From assembly GCF_964019505.1 (NCBI RefSeq), contig NZ_OZ026449.1, positions 310,001-374,000 of the forward strand: a DNA stretch of 64,000 bases, written 5' to 3'. This DNA is from TIUS-1 sp964019505. Lineage in GTDB: Bacteria; Bacillota_I; Bacilli_A; Mycoplasmatales; Mycoplasmataceae. Made by a program: the position numbers and the translations under genes. This document shows positions 11,457 to 25,822 of the stretch, in pieces. Under the pieces are notes generated by a model. That model made no database searches. It saw only the letters and a list, made by a program, of their open reading frames with translations, and had not been told where the DNA came from. The stretch's first letter is position 1; every line of letters starts with the position of its first letter.

Positions 11457-12340
11457 TATTCACTAAGATTTAACTCTGTTTGTTTTGGTTCATCGGGTGA
11501 AACATGGGGTTTTACTATTAAGATTTTTCTAATTAGTTTACCTCAAGCTGTAACAACTATTCCAAGTACAAATACATAAAACACAGTCCCAAAGCTAATG
11601 TTTACTACTAAGAAGTTTCCGATATCACTTCAAGGTGTACCGGTTAACCCCATAATAATAATTACTATGAAACCAGGGGCAAGTATTAATAAGTTCATAG
11701 CAGTTCTACCAACTGAATAAGATTTAATTCCCGTTACTTTTAAAAAGTTTGTGCAAATAGAATTGTAAGGACCAGATAATAAACTTGCATATACTCAAAG
11801 CGCAATACCTAGTGCATAACATGCGAATGCTAACATAAATATATAAACTCGAATCCCTGGTGCAGCGTTTGCAATTGCAGCACCAGGAATATAAAGTAAG
11901 TTCATTTCGATTAATAATGGAATTCCTAAGATTATTATGATATCACCAACAACTGCCAGACCCATCATTACAAATAACATTTTGTTACGTGTAGTTTTAT
12001 AATCTTTAGCAACTCAGATTGACATAAATATTAAAGATACGATAGACATTCCAACATATAACAATCCGCAATATAGGGCATAAGGGCTATCTTGTACTTT
12101 AATAGTTCCAGGAACTATTGTTGTTCCTTGAGTTTCCATTAAACCCTCTGATGAAAATAAACCAGAAAATATAGTGAAGTCAATCATGCTAACTCCAACG
12201 GCCGTTTGTGAACCTATAGTGATACCCAAGGTAAATATATATAATCCAAGAATAAGAGCTACTATTCGAAATGAATAATTTCTTTTATTTAAGCTTATAT
12301 CTTTAACTAGATAATTTCATTTTGTTTTTATTTCAAACAT
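11456..12340 (-). CDS. Multi-pass membrane protein, YczE/YitT-like
   Basis: This 294-residue protein has about six to seven hydrophobic segments. After a basic N-terminus (FEIKTKWNYLVKD) comes a segment starting ALILGLYIFTLGITIGSQ, followed by a loop with Gly/Ser-rich residues. That recalls the first helix of the YczE/YitT membrane protein families (LGLFLFGLGIAL...). Further helices include MLFVMMGLAVVGDIIIILGI and LLILAPGFIVIIIMGL. The C-terminal ~25 residues are hydrophilic. Trp codons are TGA. I cannot name a substrate. It is monocistronic and divergent from the next gene. Confidence 0.5.
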
Positions 12341-12422
12341 GATGTCTCCAATTTTTGTTCATATAATATATATAATTTGTATACATTTATTATAAAATAG
12401 TAATTAAAGAAAAGGGCTAAAT
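12341..12422. promoter_or_regulatory. Divergent promoter region
   Basis: This is an 82-base AT-rich gap between divergent membrane-protein genes. TATAAAAT at 12391-12398 is a likely rightward -10, with AAAGGG as the ribosome-binding site near 12413. TATAAT-like hexamers around 12361-12376 could serve the leftward gene. No convincing -35 was found. Confidence 0.4.
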
Positions 12423-13940
12423 ATGATATCTAAAATAATTAAATTTACATTACTGACTATTATCTCATTATTCATGATTTTACCTTTTATATTATTTCAA
12501 GGTGATGATGGTGTTGTATTTGGGACATTGTTTGATCAAACAATTTTTAAAGACTTTGGCGACCCAACATCAATCACTACAGCTAACAAATTAATTGTTC
12601 CGCTAATTGGAACATTATCAATTGCTTTATTAATCTTATTAATTGTCTTTTATTTATATGAAGCTTTTTTAGAACAAAAAACATTTGGATTAATAATAGT
12701 TATGAATATAGTGTTATTCATATCAATTGTTGTATTTGGATTATATTTTTATGGATATATTGCAATTGATAATATTATTGGAGAAAGTAATCCATTAACA
12801 TTTGGAGAAACAAAAGTTACAAGTCTAGTATTTAATATTGCATTGTCTGGAACAATGCTGAGTTTAGTTTTTATATTGTTTGTATATTCGAATGTGCTTT
12901 GATTTCCAATTGTGGCAGATAAATTTAGAAGTAGTAACAAATCATTTTCTTTCAAACCAAAAAAAATATTTAACAAGAAAGAAAAACAATCAATCGTTGA
13001 CGAAGATGAAGATTTAGACGAAGACGGTATGGGTTCACTACAACCAGGGCTTGAAAGAAATGAAATTCAACAACGTAAAGTTGCAGCATCTCACGGTAGA
13101 GTATCAATTGATGAATTTGAAGAAGTATATGGTTTACAACTAAAAACACAATTATTAACAGATAGTAGTTTAGAACCATATGTTGAACAGCCAAAACAAC
13201 CTAAGTATGAAACAGAAATTCCAAAGGTAAGTAAATCTGATCTTGAGATTCCAACAAAAGTAGATAGAGATGTCGAAAAAATATTTGATGATTACGAAAG
13301 AAGATTAAAAGATGAAAATGAACCCATTTCACCACAACGTGAAATTGTTCAAAATAATAATTTAGATAATGGTGAATATTTCATGCCAAGAAATAGGGTT
13401 GTAAACCAAAACCAAGTAAATGAAGATCCGTTTTTTAGTGCATCAAATAATAGAGTTAAAAATAACACAATAGAACAAGAAGATTTATTACGTGATTCAG
13501 AAAGAATAAAACAACTTTTAGAACCTAAAAGAAATCATGCTCCGGCTGCAGTTCAACCCGCAGTTGTTAAAAAAATTAAAAAAGAAAAAATTAAAGAAAT
13601 AATACATGCACTTCCAACTGAAATTGTTTCAACTAACTTAACACAAGTAGAAGACCCATTAAGAAATGTCGACGAGACAATCACATATAATGATATTAGA
13701 CAAAATAACACTGTACAAATAAGACAAACTAAAATTGATACTGAACCTCTTTATGACACAGATGAAGTGATGGTTAGTCAAGAAATAAGACAAACAATTC
13801 AGTCTAATGCACCCGAAGATACATACGAAGATACAGATGAAATAATATTCAATCGAACTGTAAATCAGGATAATAAAGACAAAAATAATGAAGACACCAA
13901 ACCGCAGTCAACTTCAACAATAGACTGAGATTTAGACTAA
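12423..13940 (+). CDS. Four-helix membrane protein with long acidic cytoplasmic tail, unknown
   Basis: This 505-residue protein is unrecognised. The first ~165 residues contain four hydrophobic segments (about residues 5-22, 58-80, 90-112, 135-160). The remaining ~340 residues are hydrophilic, acidic and Asn/Gln-rich, probably disordered, beginning with a Lys-rich stretch (FKPKKIFNKKEKQ) and DEDEDLDEDG. Near the end a short motif recurs: VDETITYNDIRQ, TDEVMVSQEIRQ and TDEIIFNRTVNQ, about 45 and 25 residues apart. Two Trp TGA codons are inside the gene (one near the end at 13926), and the stop is TAA at 13938. The layout suggests a membrane anchor for a protein-binding tail; this is inference. 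Confidence 0.7.
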
Positions 13941-13942
13941 TT

Positions 13943-13970
13943 AAATGAACATTTTATGTTCATTTTTTAT
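13943..13970 (+). terminator. Rho-independent terminator upstream of rRNA operon
   Basis: AAATGAACAT and ATGTTCATTT around a TT loop, then a T-run. It insulates the rRNA promoter from the preceding gene. Confidence 0.8.
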
Positions 13971-14002
13971 TTAAAAAAATTTTTAAAAAAAGTTTTATTT
14001 TT

Positions 14003-14032
14003 TTAACACAAAAGTTTTTCTTGTGGTAATAT
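14003..14032 (+). promoter_or_regulatory. Likely rRNA operon promoter
   Basis: A -35-like TTAACA at 14003-14008 and a -10 TAATAT at 14027-14032 are separated by 18 bases, with TG upstream of the -10. The predicted start is near 14039-14040, just where a perfect palindrome begins. The same -35 with the same spacing precedes rpsP. Confidence 0.65.
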
Positions 14033-14039
14033 TTGTTTA

Positions 14040-14055
14040 GTGTGATTAATCACAC
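14040..14055. repeat. Perfect 16-bp palindrome at the rRNA transcription start
   Basis: GTGTGATTAATCACAC reads identically on both strands. As RNA it folds into a 6-bp stem with a UUAA loop at the very 5' end of the predicted pre-rRNA; as DNA it could be an operator. See findings. Confidence 0.75.
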
Positions 14056-14264
14056 GCAAGAAATAGAGAAAAAAAGCTGGAAATTATTGCAATTTCATTG
14101 TTTTTTTACACTTTATTGAACGATCTTTGAAAACTAGATAGAACATACAACAAAAAAAATTACTTGTCTTGACAAGTTGATTTCTTTTAAGTAAACAAAT
14201 ACATACAAAATATGACAATTTAAATGATATTGAGTCTCGAAACAAATTAAACGATAAATAACAA
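14056..14264 (+). other. rRNA operon leader with boxA and processing-stalk strands
   Basis: The leader holds a boxA-like CGATCTTTGAAAA at 14121-14133. It also holds the 5' strands of the 16S processing stalk: 14128-14144, perfectly complementary to 15847-15863, and 14223-14232, complementary to 15836-15845. A small hairpin (ACTTGTC / GACAAGT) lies at 14162-14177. No coding region is seen here. Confidence 0.8.
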
Positions 14265-15786
<1,522 letters not shown>

Positions 15787-16080
15787 TATGGAGTAATAGA
15801 AAAGAAGCAGTTGAATCGTTAAACAACTGTGTGACCAATATCATTAGTTCTATCTAGTTTTCAGAGATTGTTCGAAAGAACAATTTCTGAAAGTATCAAT
15901 CGTTCTTTGAAAACTGAATATTAGATGAAAATTAGACATTTTTCCAACGTGTAACATTTAGTTATACGTTTGTAACTTTTATAACCAATTGAAAAATTGA
16001 GTTCAATAAAAATATATTAGTGGTAAAAAATACTAAAATTTCAAACTTAGTTATTAATAATAATGCAATAGGATTTTCTT
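15787..16080 (+). other. 16S-23S spacer, no tRNA
   Basis: This ~294-base spacer holds the 3' strands of the 16S stalk (15836-15845 and 15847-15863) and a local hairpin at 15861-15888 with a GAAA loop. A second boxA (CGTTCTTTGAAAA, 15901-15913) and the 5' strand of the 23S stalk (15908-15924) follow. No tRNA-Ile or tRNA-Ala gene is present, as is usual in Mollicutes. Confidence 0.85.
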
Positions 16081-18988
<2,908 letters not shown>

Positions 18989-19024
18989 ATAAGAAAATCC
19001 AAAAAAATATTGCATAAATTAATT

Positions 19025-19060
19025 CTAATGTTCAGTTTTCAGAGAATGATTAATTCTTTG
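19025..19060 (+). other. 23S-5S spacer with stalk strand and boxA-like site
   Basis: 19025-19041 pairs with 15908-15924 over 17 positions, one being a G-U pair, forming the 23S processing stalk. A third TTCTTTGAA boxA-like stretch lies at 19054-19062, just before 5S. Confidence 0.75.
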
Positions 19061-19073
19061 AACAACCAGACAA

Positions 19074-19182
19074 ATCTGGTGACAATAGTGCTGAGGTCAC
19101 ACCTGTTCCCATACCGAACACAGAAGTTAAGATCAGTAACGCCGACGATAGTACGCAAGTGCAAAATAGGTAATTGCCAGTT
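19074..19182 (+). rRNA. rrf: 5S ribosomal RNA
   Basis: This is a ~109-base RNA with the conserved GGTCACACCTGTTCCCAT and CCGAACACAGAAGTTAAG segments. Its ends pair (CTGG near the start, CCAG near the end). It is the last gene of the rRNA operon. Termini are estimated. Confidence 0.95.
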
Positions 19183-19187
19183 TGTTT

Positions 19188-19213
19188 AAAAACACCGAAA
19201 GGTGTTTTTTTGT
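19188..19213 (+). terminator. Terminator of the rRNA operon
   Basis: AAAACACC GAAA GGTGTTTTTTTT: a GNRA-capped hairpin followed by a T-run, right after 5S. Confidence 0.92.
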
Positions 19214-19254
19214 TTGTTCATTTTAGACATAAAAAAATAGGTGTGGTTAACCTA

Positions 19255-21345
19255 TTAATCTATTCATTTAATATTAAATCTAAATGTTATTTTTTGTAAG
19301 TGTTTTGGAACACCTGTAGTGTCCTTTAATTCACCAGCTATGTCTACTGAATGTATTTCTCCATTCTCGTCCACGATAGGCTTATTAAACTTATCTAGCG
19401 GTATTGTTAGTCCGAAGTCTGTGCGAGCAAAATCAAAACCATTCTTAATTATCATTTCTCATGCGGTTTCACTAGCAGGCATACTGCTGATATTAACTTT
19501 TTCACTAATTGATGTTAAAAAAGTATGTGTATTTTTTACAAGTTCTTCAAAAATTTCTTTTTCACCAATTGAACCTTTAGAAAATGTCAAAGTATTCAAT
19601 TCTAAGTCACCATCGTTGTCATCAAATATTGTTGATGCAGATCAAAGATCAGTAAATAAACTAGTTATACCGAGACCTGTACTCAAGTCATAAGTAGAAT
19701 CGGTTTTAACAACTTCATGTAATTCTGGCTTATCAATGTAGATATAACTTCCGCTATTACCAGAAGAAACATTTTGTTGAATTCTATCTTTTTCAACAAG
19801 ACTATAGTCATATGATTCGGAAGTTCAATATGATTGAAAGGGCAAAAAGTCAAAATCGAACAGTCATCAATATTTTGAATGAGTTCCTTTTTTAACTATG
19901 TCTTTTTTAATTCTATTAAAAGCATCAATTAATAATCCACTAACGTCTTGACCGTTACCAGTCAATGCATTATTGATTATTCTATGGATATCATCTTTTA
20001 GTTTAGATAAAGATTTTTGCAGAAATCCTTCCTCAGGTAAAAACATAAAATAGTATTGGTCATCATCTTGGGTAGTGGTATATCTATTTAATTTATCTTT
20101 TGATTCAAGAGAAGTGTATAAAACTTCAATTGCATTCCATCATGTCCAGTTTCCACTATTGTCACTCAAGAACTCCTTTGGAATGAAAAAGTCACCATCA
20201 CTTTGTACGTATATGTTTTTTAGAAATGTTACAAAAGGTGTTAAGAATTTAATTGTATCAATATTACCTGCGCGATTGCTAATATCTTCAACTCTATTGC
20301 TTGTAGTACCAATTGAAAATAATTGGTTAATATCAAATAATTGAGATGTCGAATCAAATTCTTTAAGGTCAAGTTTTGAATTTTTTTCCTTAATAAATTT
20401 GTCATTTTTATTTACACCAGAAATTACGAAGTTATCGTATGGATTAGATGTGTAATCAGAAAATTCTTTGTTATCAATGCCTTTACTTGAGTCATTTTTA
20501 TTTTCTTCAAAGAATAGATTAAACAATTTTTCGTATGAATCGTAAAGTTTATCTGTGTTTTTTGCATTGCCTTTTGAATCTTTTCCTTCAATTTCTAAAA
20601 GTAATTTACTTGATTGTTCACCCAAAATTGAACTTTGATTATTGGGGTAGGTACCGTCTTCATTTTTTTTATGCATATTATTTAGCAATTTAAATTGCAT
20701 AAAATTAGAAAGGAATCCATCATTTCCATAAAATAAAGTTGGCATTAATAAAGCATTTTTAATTGGCTCACCTTTGTAATTTATTTTCAAAAATAAAACA
20801 GAATTTGCAACATTGAAGTTGTTACTTTGAACATCATTAATATCTAGTTTATTTGTCAAATTAACATCAGTATAAATATCTACAACTTCAATTTGGCTCG
20901 CGTCAGAAAATGTAGAACCATAAATAGGGTTTTCAGCTATGAAATCAATAGGTGCTCTTTCAAAGATATCGTTGTATGCGTATTGAAGCCTTAAAGAAGT
21001 GGCTTCTACTGTTTCATATTTAACATGGCCATCTTGTGCTTCATGAACAACTCTGACAAATGCTACTTGATCATCGGTGATATGGTTCATTGGAGTTTTT
21101 GCAAAATCAACCTCAAAACCATTTCCTTTTTTAAAGTTCCAGTTTGGTAGCTGACCGTGAGTTTTAATACCATTGTAATTAACAACGTCAGTAACAAAAA
21201 AATAAGCTGTTGTAGTAAAGGCGGCAGCACTTAGTAAGAAGACAGACGAAAAAATACCAATTTTCATTTTATTGTTTCTAGGTATAATTCTAACTTTTCC
21301 TGTTAGTTCATTTAGTTTCTTTCAACTACCTGGTTTTTTAGCCAC
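19255..21345 (-). CDS. Large membrane-anchored ectodomain protein, unknown
   Basis: This 696-residue protein is read from a GTG at 21345 (GGAG eight bases upstream) through several TGA-Trp codons to TAA at 19255. The standard-code reading stops three codons early, at a TGA. An in-frame ATG 26 codons inside is the alternative start, but the GTG version adds a basic, plausible cytoplasmic leader (AKKPGSWKKLNELTGKVR). One transmembrane segment follows (about residues 29-50), then a ~640-residue hydrophilic, Asp/Asn-rich outer domain with no recognised motif. It is divergent from the RavA-ViaA operon and has the same one-helix-plus-ectodomain layout as the 687-residue protein inside that operon. 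A functional tie is inference only. Confidence 0.72.
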
Positions 21346-21440
21346 AACAGATACTCCAATACGATTTTATTAATGTGATTTTATATAAATTAAATACATA
21401 AAACAATTGTTATGGGTCTAATAATAATTAATTTTTTAAG

Positions 21441-21446
21441 TATAAT
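21441..21446 (+). promoter_or_regulatory. -10 element of the RavA-ViaA membrane operon
   Basis: A perfect TATAAT lies only 9 bases before the ATG of the first gene, so transcription should start at or within a few bases of the start codon. No Shine-Dalgarno is present. A good -35 hexamer at 16-18 bases is not visible. Confidence 0.55.
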
Positions 21447-21455
21447 AGTACTAAT

Positions 21456-23645
21456 ATGAAAAAATTATTGAAATTACTTACAGTTACAATCATGACTACA
21501 ATTCCTGTAATAGGAGTTGTTTCTTGTGGTACTGGAACTACTGGAATAATTAATGACAAGATTAATGTTTCGATGTCAATCACAATGGAAGAACCAGTAG
21601 TTATTGCTGAACCAATAAGTGAAGAAACTGCTATTGATTATGGTGATGCTTTGTCAAAAGTTTTCGAACAAGCAAAAGTTGAAAAAAAAATACCATCAGA
21701 TTTAAGAATGAGCCAAGTAGTTACAAGTGACGAGTTCTTTGAAAGGGTAACTAATGCTCCAGACTATAGCCACACAGGATATGCAGTTTATACTGTGATT
21801 TCTGAAGAGGATTCTAAATATTTTGGTGCAATAAATATTAAATTTAAATTGATAGAAACAGACACCGTAGGTGAAGAAGAGGTTGAAATACCGGGGCAAG
21901 GACCTGGTGAAGGAAACGCAGGTGGAGACCCAACTCAAGAATCAATGACGGACCTTACTAGATTTTATGTTTCAAGCGATAAAGTAGATAAAGATGAGTT
22001 GGATAAGTTTAAATTAGAGTTAATTAAAACTGCTAAAGAAAAGTTTCAAACATCAACTGACCCAAATGACGTTGACTATCCGGATTCATTTTTTGAATTG
22101 CATGATAATTTTGAAATGAAAGTTATCACAAAAACAATAGAAGAAAATACTGCAAACCAAAAAGTTGAGTTCTCATTAACAACAAAAGAAGCATTTTGAG
22201 ATGAAGGATCAAAAACATATTTTTTAGGTAATTTTAAAATAGTATTTTACAATGCGATAGTAAACAAACATGTCATTGATGTTAATTTTGACTACAAACA
22301 TCCACCAACTACAAAAGAATATGAAGAAGATGTTTTTGAAGCAATAAAAGAATCTGTTAAAGACACAGACACAATCCTAAACGAAGGTGGGGTTTCAAAA
22401 AACTTTTCTGATTATTATGATTTTGATTGAAAAGACAGTGAATTAATCCCAAAAGATTTTGGAGATAAAAAAATCATCCCTAACAACTCGTATGGTCACT
22501 CAAAATCTGATATGAACGAAACGGTTTTTGGGCGTAGTGAAAATGACATTATTATTTCTGGAGATTTAGAAATCGAACCAATTGACTTAAGTTTATTAAA
22601 TCAAGTAGATGAAGAAATTATTGAACCTGCACCAGGTAAATTCATAATGAATGAGATAATTGATGTTAATGGAAAAACGGCAGGACCAGAGATTATTAAT
22701 ATTGAAAAACAGATTTGAGATTTCCTTGTAAAAGAAGCTAACCAATCAATTGCCGAAAAATACTCAGGTTATTCAAAATGACCAGCAATTGAACGTAAGC
22801 ATTTCGATACAGAGTCACAACCAGATAAGTGAATTAAAATTATAGAAGAAACAATTCGTACAATGGAACTTGGATCATCAAAAACGATTACTTTTACTTC
22901 AATGGTTGATGTCAACAATGAACAAAGATTGTTTAAAAATGGTATGAGTGTCATTGTTACATTTAGAAATAATCCTACTTACATATATACAGAAGTAGAA
23001 CCGATAATGTTATCAAAACAAGCGACCGAAGAAGAATTGTTCAATACATTCAAACTTCAAATTGAAAAACATATTGGAAAGGAACTTGGTTCAATGAACA
23101 CTGATGCTCTCGTTAAAGATGAAGAACTACACGAACTTGCATCAGCAGTATCAGAATCAATTAAAACAGGTGAGTGAGTTGAATATTCACAGGAGTTCCC
23201 AATGGGCGGTCCTGTACAACCGATTGCCGTTGTAACACATGGTGTATTAAAAGTTACTGATACACCAAATGTAAATACTTATGAACTGGACTTTAAAGAT
23301 GTTCAGGACTTCATGTACTTTGTCCAAGCAACTCCAGAAGAAATTGATGTCTCTATTAAAAAAGTTACAAACAGAATCTTTGATGAAATTAAATCAAAAT
23401 TAATTGAACAAAATATCCAATCTGAAATTGAGGGCACTTCAATGCTGATACAAGATTGGGGGACAATTAACGGCAGTGCTAAAAAAACATTACAAAAAAT
23501 TATAAGCGATAAACTTAAACCTATGAATGGTGGCAATGGCACTTCAGTTGATATAACTGAAAGTTTAACTTCATTAGTTGAACATAGTGCATTTAAAGGT
23601 GTTATTAAACTAACCAACCTAAATATATCAATATTAAAAATATAA
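21456..23645 (+). CDS. Large lipoprotein, first gene of RavA-ViaA operon
   Basis: This 729-residue lipoprotein has a signal peptide beginning MKKLLKLLTV and the lipobox VVSC (Cys 24). The mature part appears to repeat a unit of roughly 90-130 residues made of an amphipathic helix followed by beta-like strands. Examples are helices starting DELDKFKLELIKTAKEKF, EEDVFEAIKESVKD, EEELFNTFKLQIEKHIG and EEIDVSIKKVTNRIFDEI. A Pro/Gly/Glu-rich linker (EIPGQGPGEGNAGGD) lies near residue 150. Eight or so TGA-Trp codons are in frame, and the stop is TAA at 23643. There is no enzyme motif. Surface-exposed by its lipid anchor, it is the natural outer partner for the membrane proteins that follow 22 bases later. 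Confidence 0.75.
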
Positions 23646-23667
23646 TTTTAAGAAGTAAATTGGAACT

Positions 23668-24288
23668 ATGATCGAAAACAAAACAAGAAATTTTAATATG
23701 ACACAGACAGAAAGCGAACAAAAAGCCCTCAAAATGGAAAAGATGGGTGTCGAGTTTACTAGAATGTATTTTTCAACAAGAATTGAACGCATTGGCCGTT
23801 CAATTCTTTTGCTTTCTCAAGTAGTGATGTTGGTAGTCTTTATGATTAACTTTGCATCTTTATCTGCATTTATTGCAAGCAAACTACCAATTCACGAAGT
23901 AATAAATGCAATTGGTATTGCCGACGCATTCTTTAGATCAACTTTGATTGCTTTAACAACACTTGGTATGTTGGTTTGTCTGGCATTTATGGTTCCGCTT
24001 TTAGTGGTGAAAAATGCTAAAGCAGTAAAAGATACTGGACAAATAATATTTATTCTTGGATTGGCAGTATCGGTCAGTTTATTGATATGATCAATAATCT
24101 CAATTTCATTATTTCCCGTTAAATTCAATATTCTTGGTATTGTATTAGCTGTAATTAATATTGCTCTAATCTCAATTGGAAGCATCATGATGATTTCATC
24201 TTCATCAAAATTAATTAAAAAGGTAACAAAAGCTATTGATGATAGCAATGACCTTGGAATAGAAACCCCAAAAGGTAATAGGGGGTAA
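23668..24288 (+). CDS. Four-helix membrane protein 1 of the RavA-ViaA operon
   Basis: This is a 206-residue protein with a ~40-residue charged N-terminus, then four hydrophobic segments (about residues 45-70, 90-114, 124-147, 154-177) and a short polar tail. Just before the first helix is YFSTRIERIGRSILLLSQVV, a motif that recurs in three other proteins of this operon (conserved aromatic, Glu and Arg). One Trp is TGA; TAA at 24286 is followed one base later by the next ATG. No known family was recognised. Confidence 0.72.
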
Positions 24289-24289
24289 T

Positions 24290-25054
24290 ATGGCAAAGAA
24301 ATATCGTATGAGAACCGTACCGGAATCTCAAGAAGAAGTAATTGATTATGTTGACCCAAGATCAAGTTCTTTCCAAGCATTAGATGCAGATCCTGAACAA
24401 AAAATAATTAGTTCATTAGTTACTGATGATTTAAATAAAGTAAAAGATAGAACAAAACGAGCACTTAAAAAGAAACAAATATCTGAAAAAGATAGAATTT
24501 ATTTTTCAACTGGTAAAGAAGGGTTCGCAAGAACGGTAATTGTTATTAGTCAAATAGTTATATTTGCAGCGTTCATGTCTTTGATGGCTACAATGGCAAA
24601 TACGTTCTTTGGTCTAACAAATAATTTGATCACAGGGATTCCTGGGTTTACAAATAAGTTACTTTTCTTATTTTCACCATTAATAATAATTGCGGCATTT
24701 ATCTTGATTACTGGTTTTATTGGACAATTATTATTTATTGTTATTCCAATATTGTCCGCTCAAAAAATTGAAACAGTTTCATTTTGAACTAAGACATTAT
24801 TTTTTATTTCTATATCAAACGGAATAGTAATGTTACTAATCACAATAGTGATAACGGTGTTATTTAATTTAAACAATTGAGAAGTATATAACTCATTACA
24901 ATTGATTTCATTTACACCATTTATAACTTCAATATCAATTGCAATAGTAACTACATTCTTTGGATTTGTGCTCTTATTTTCATCTGTTAGAGGTGTTCGC
25001 GCCACTAACAAAAGAATAGTTGAGGCAAACATAAGAAACTATAACAGCCAATAG
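24290..25054 (+). CDS. Four-helix membrane protein 2 of the RavA-ViaA operon
   Basis: This is a 254-residue protein with a ~65-residue hydrophilic, charged N-terminus and four hydrophobic segments (about 80-103, 120-150, 165-190, 205-230). The pre-helix motif YFSTGKEGFARTVIVISQIV aligns with the previous protein (YFST...R......SQ.V...FM), indicating paralogy. It starts one base after the stop of the preceding gene (ribosome-binding site GGGGG inside that gene). Trp codons are TGA; the stop is TAG. Function unknown. Confidence 0.72.
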
Positions 25055-25079
25055 TATATCAAATAAAAGGAGGGTTATC

Positions 25080-25814
25080 ATGATAGCTAAAATTGAAGAC
25101 AAAACAGCAGAAAAACAATTAGGTTGAAATACTAGAATTGAACTTGCAACTAGAAACTTAATTATTTTTGTAACCTTAACTTTATTAATGATGTCATTTT
25201 TTGTAGGTGCTGGTTGTGCAAGAATATTTAACCAATTTGAAAACATAATTGGAGAACAAAGTCATTTTAGTTTCAAGATCCGATATATAATTGTGGGTTT
25301 GATAACACTTTTGGCATCATTACCGATTTCTATATTTACTGTATTCCCATATATTTTTATGAAAAGGGCTGCAAGAATTAAAACATATATATTCATTTCA
25401 TCAGCGTTTATTCTTGCATATGTAATTGCATGTATAGCTGTAATGATTTCATATGAAAACATTTATGGGTATTCAAATCCCTATATTACCGCAAGTTATG
25501 CTGTGATAGGTACGGGGATATCAATAGTAATGATTTCAAAAGTTCTACTTTGAAGAGAAGTAAAAAAACAATGAAAAATGAGAAAAGCATTTGAATATTT
25601 GAGAGAAGAAAAAATATTTGAAACAGCATCTGAAAAACAAAATAAATTAGTAAGCGAAAGAGATGAGTTGATTAAACTATCAGTTGAAAAAGATAATCTT
25701 GAACAACACGTTATTGACAATGTTAACAGCATGAATGGTAATCCAATTAAGAAAAAACACTTATCAAAATTATGAAAAAGGAAAGCACTTGCAAAAGAAT
25801 TAAAAAGTAAATAG
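25080..25814 (+). CDS. Four-helix membrane protein 3 with C-terminal coiled coil
   Basis: This 244-residue protein has a pre-helix motif (GWNTRIELATRNLIIF) matching those of the two proteins before it. Four hydrophobic segments occupy about residues 27-50, 65-92, 98-122 and 133-155. The last ~85 residues are charged and heptad-like (ERDELIKLSVEKDNLEQHV), suggesting a cytoplasmic coiled coil that could contact the ATPase or VWA protein encoded downstream. AGGAGGG precedes the ATG. Trp codons are TGA; the stop is TAG. Function unknown. Confidence 0.72.
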
Positions 25815-25822
25815 GGACTCAA

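Noticed and set aside
14169..14197. TTGACA with TAAACA 17 bases on, a possible second rRNA promoter
   Set aside because: The TTGACA is part of a hairpin (ACTTGTC/GACAAGT) in the leader, and TAAACA lacks the final T of a -10. Kept only as a weak possibility.
22197..22199. Frameshift or premature stop in the operon lipoprotein and in many other genes (e.g. nrdJ, ravA)
   Set aside because: The stops are all TGA at Trp-compatible positions in continuous frames, explained by the Mycoplasma/Spiroplasma code rather than by pseudogenes.
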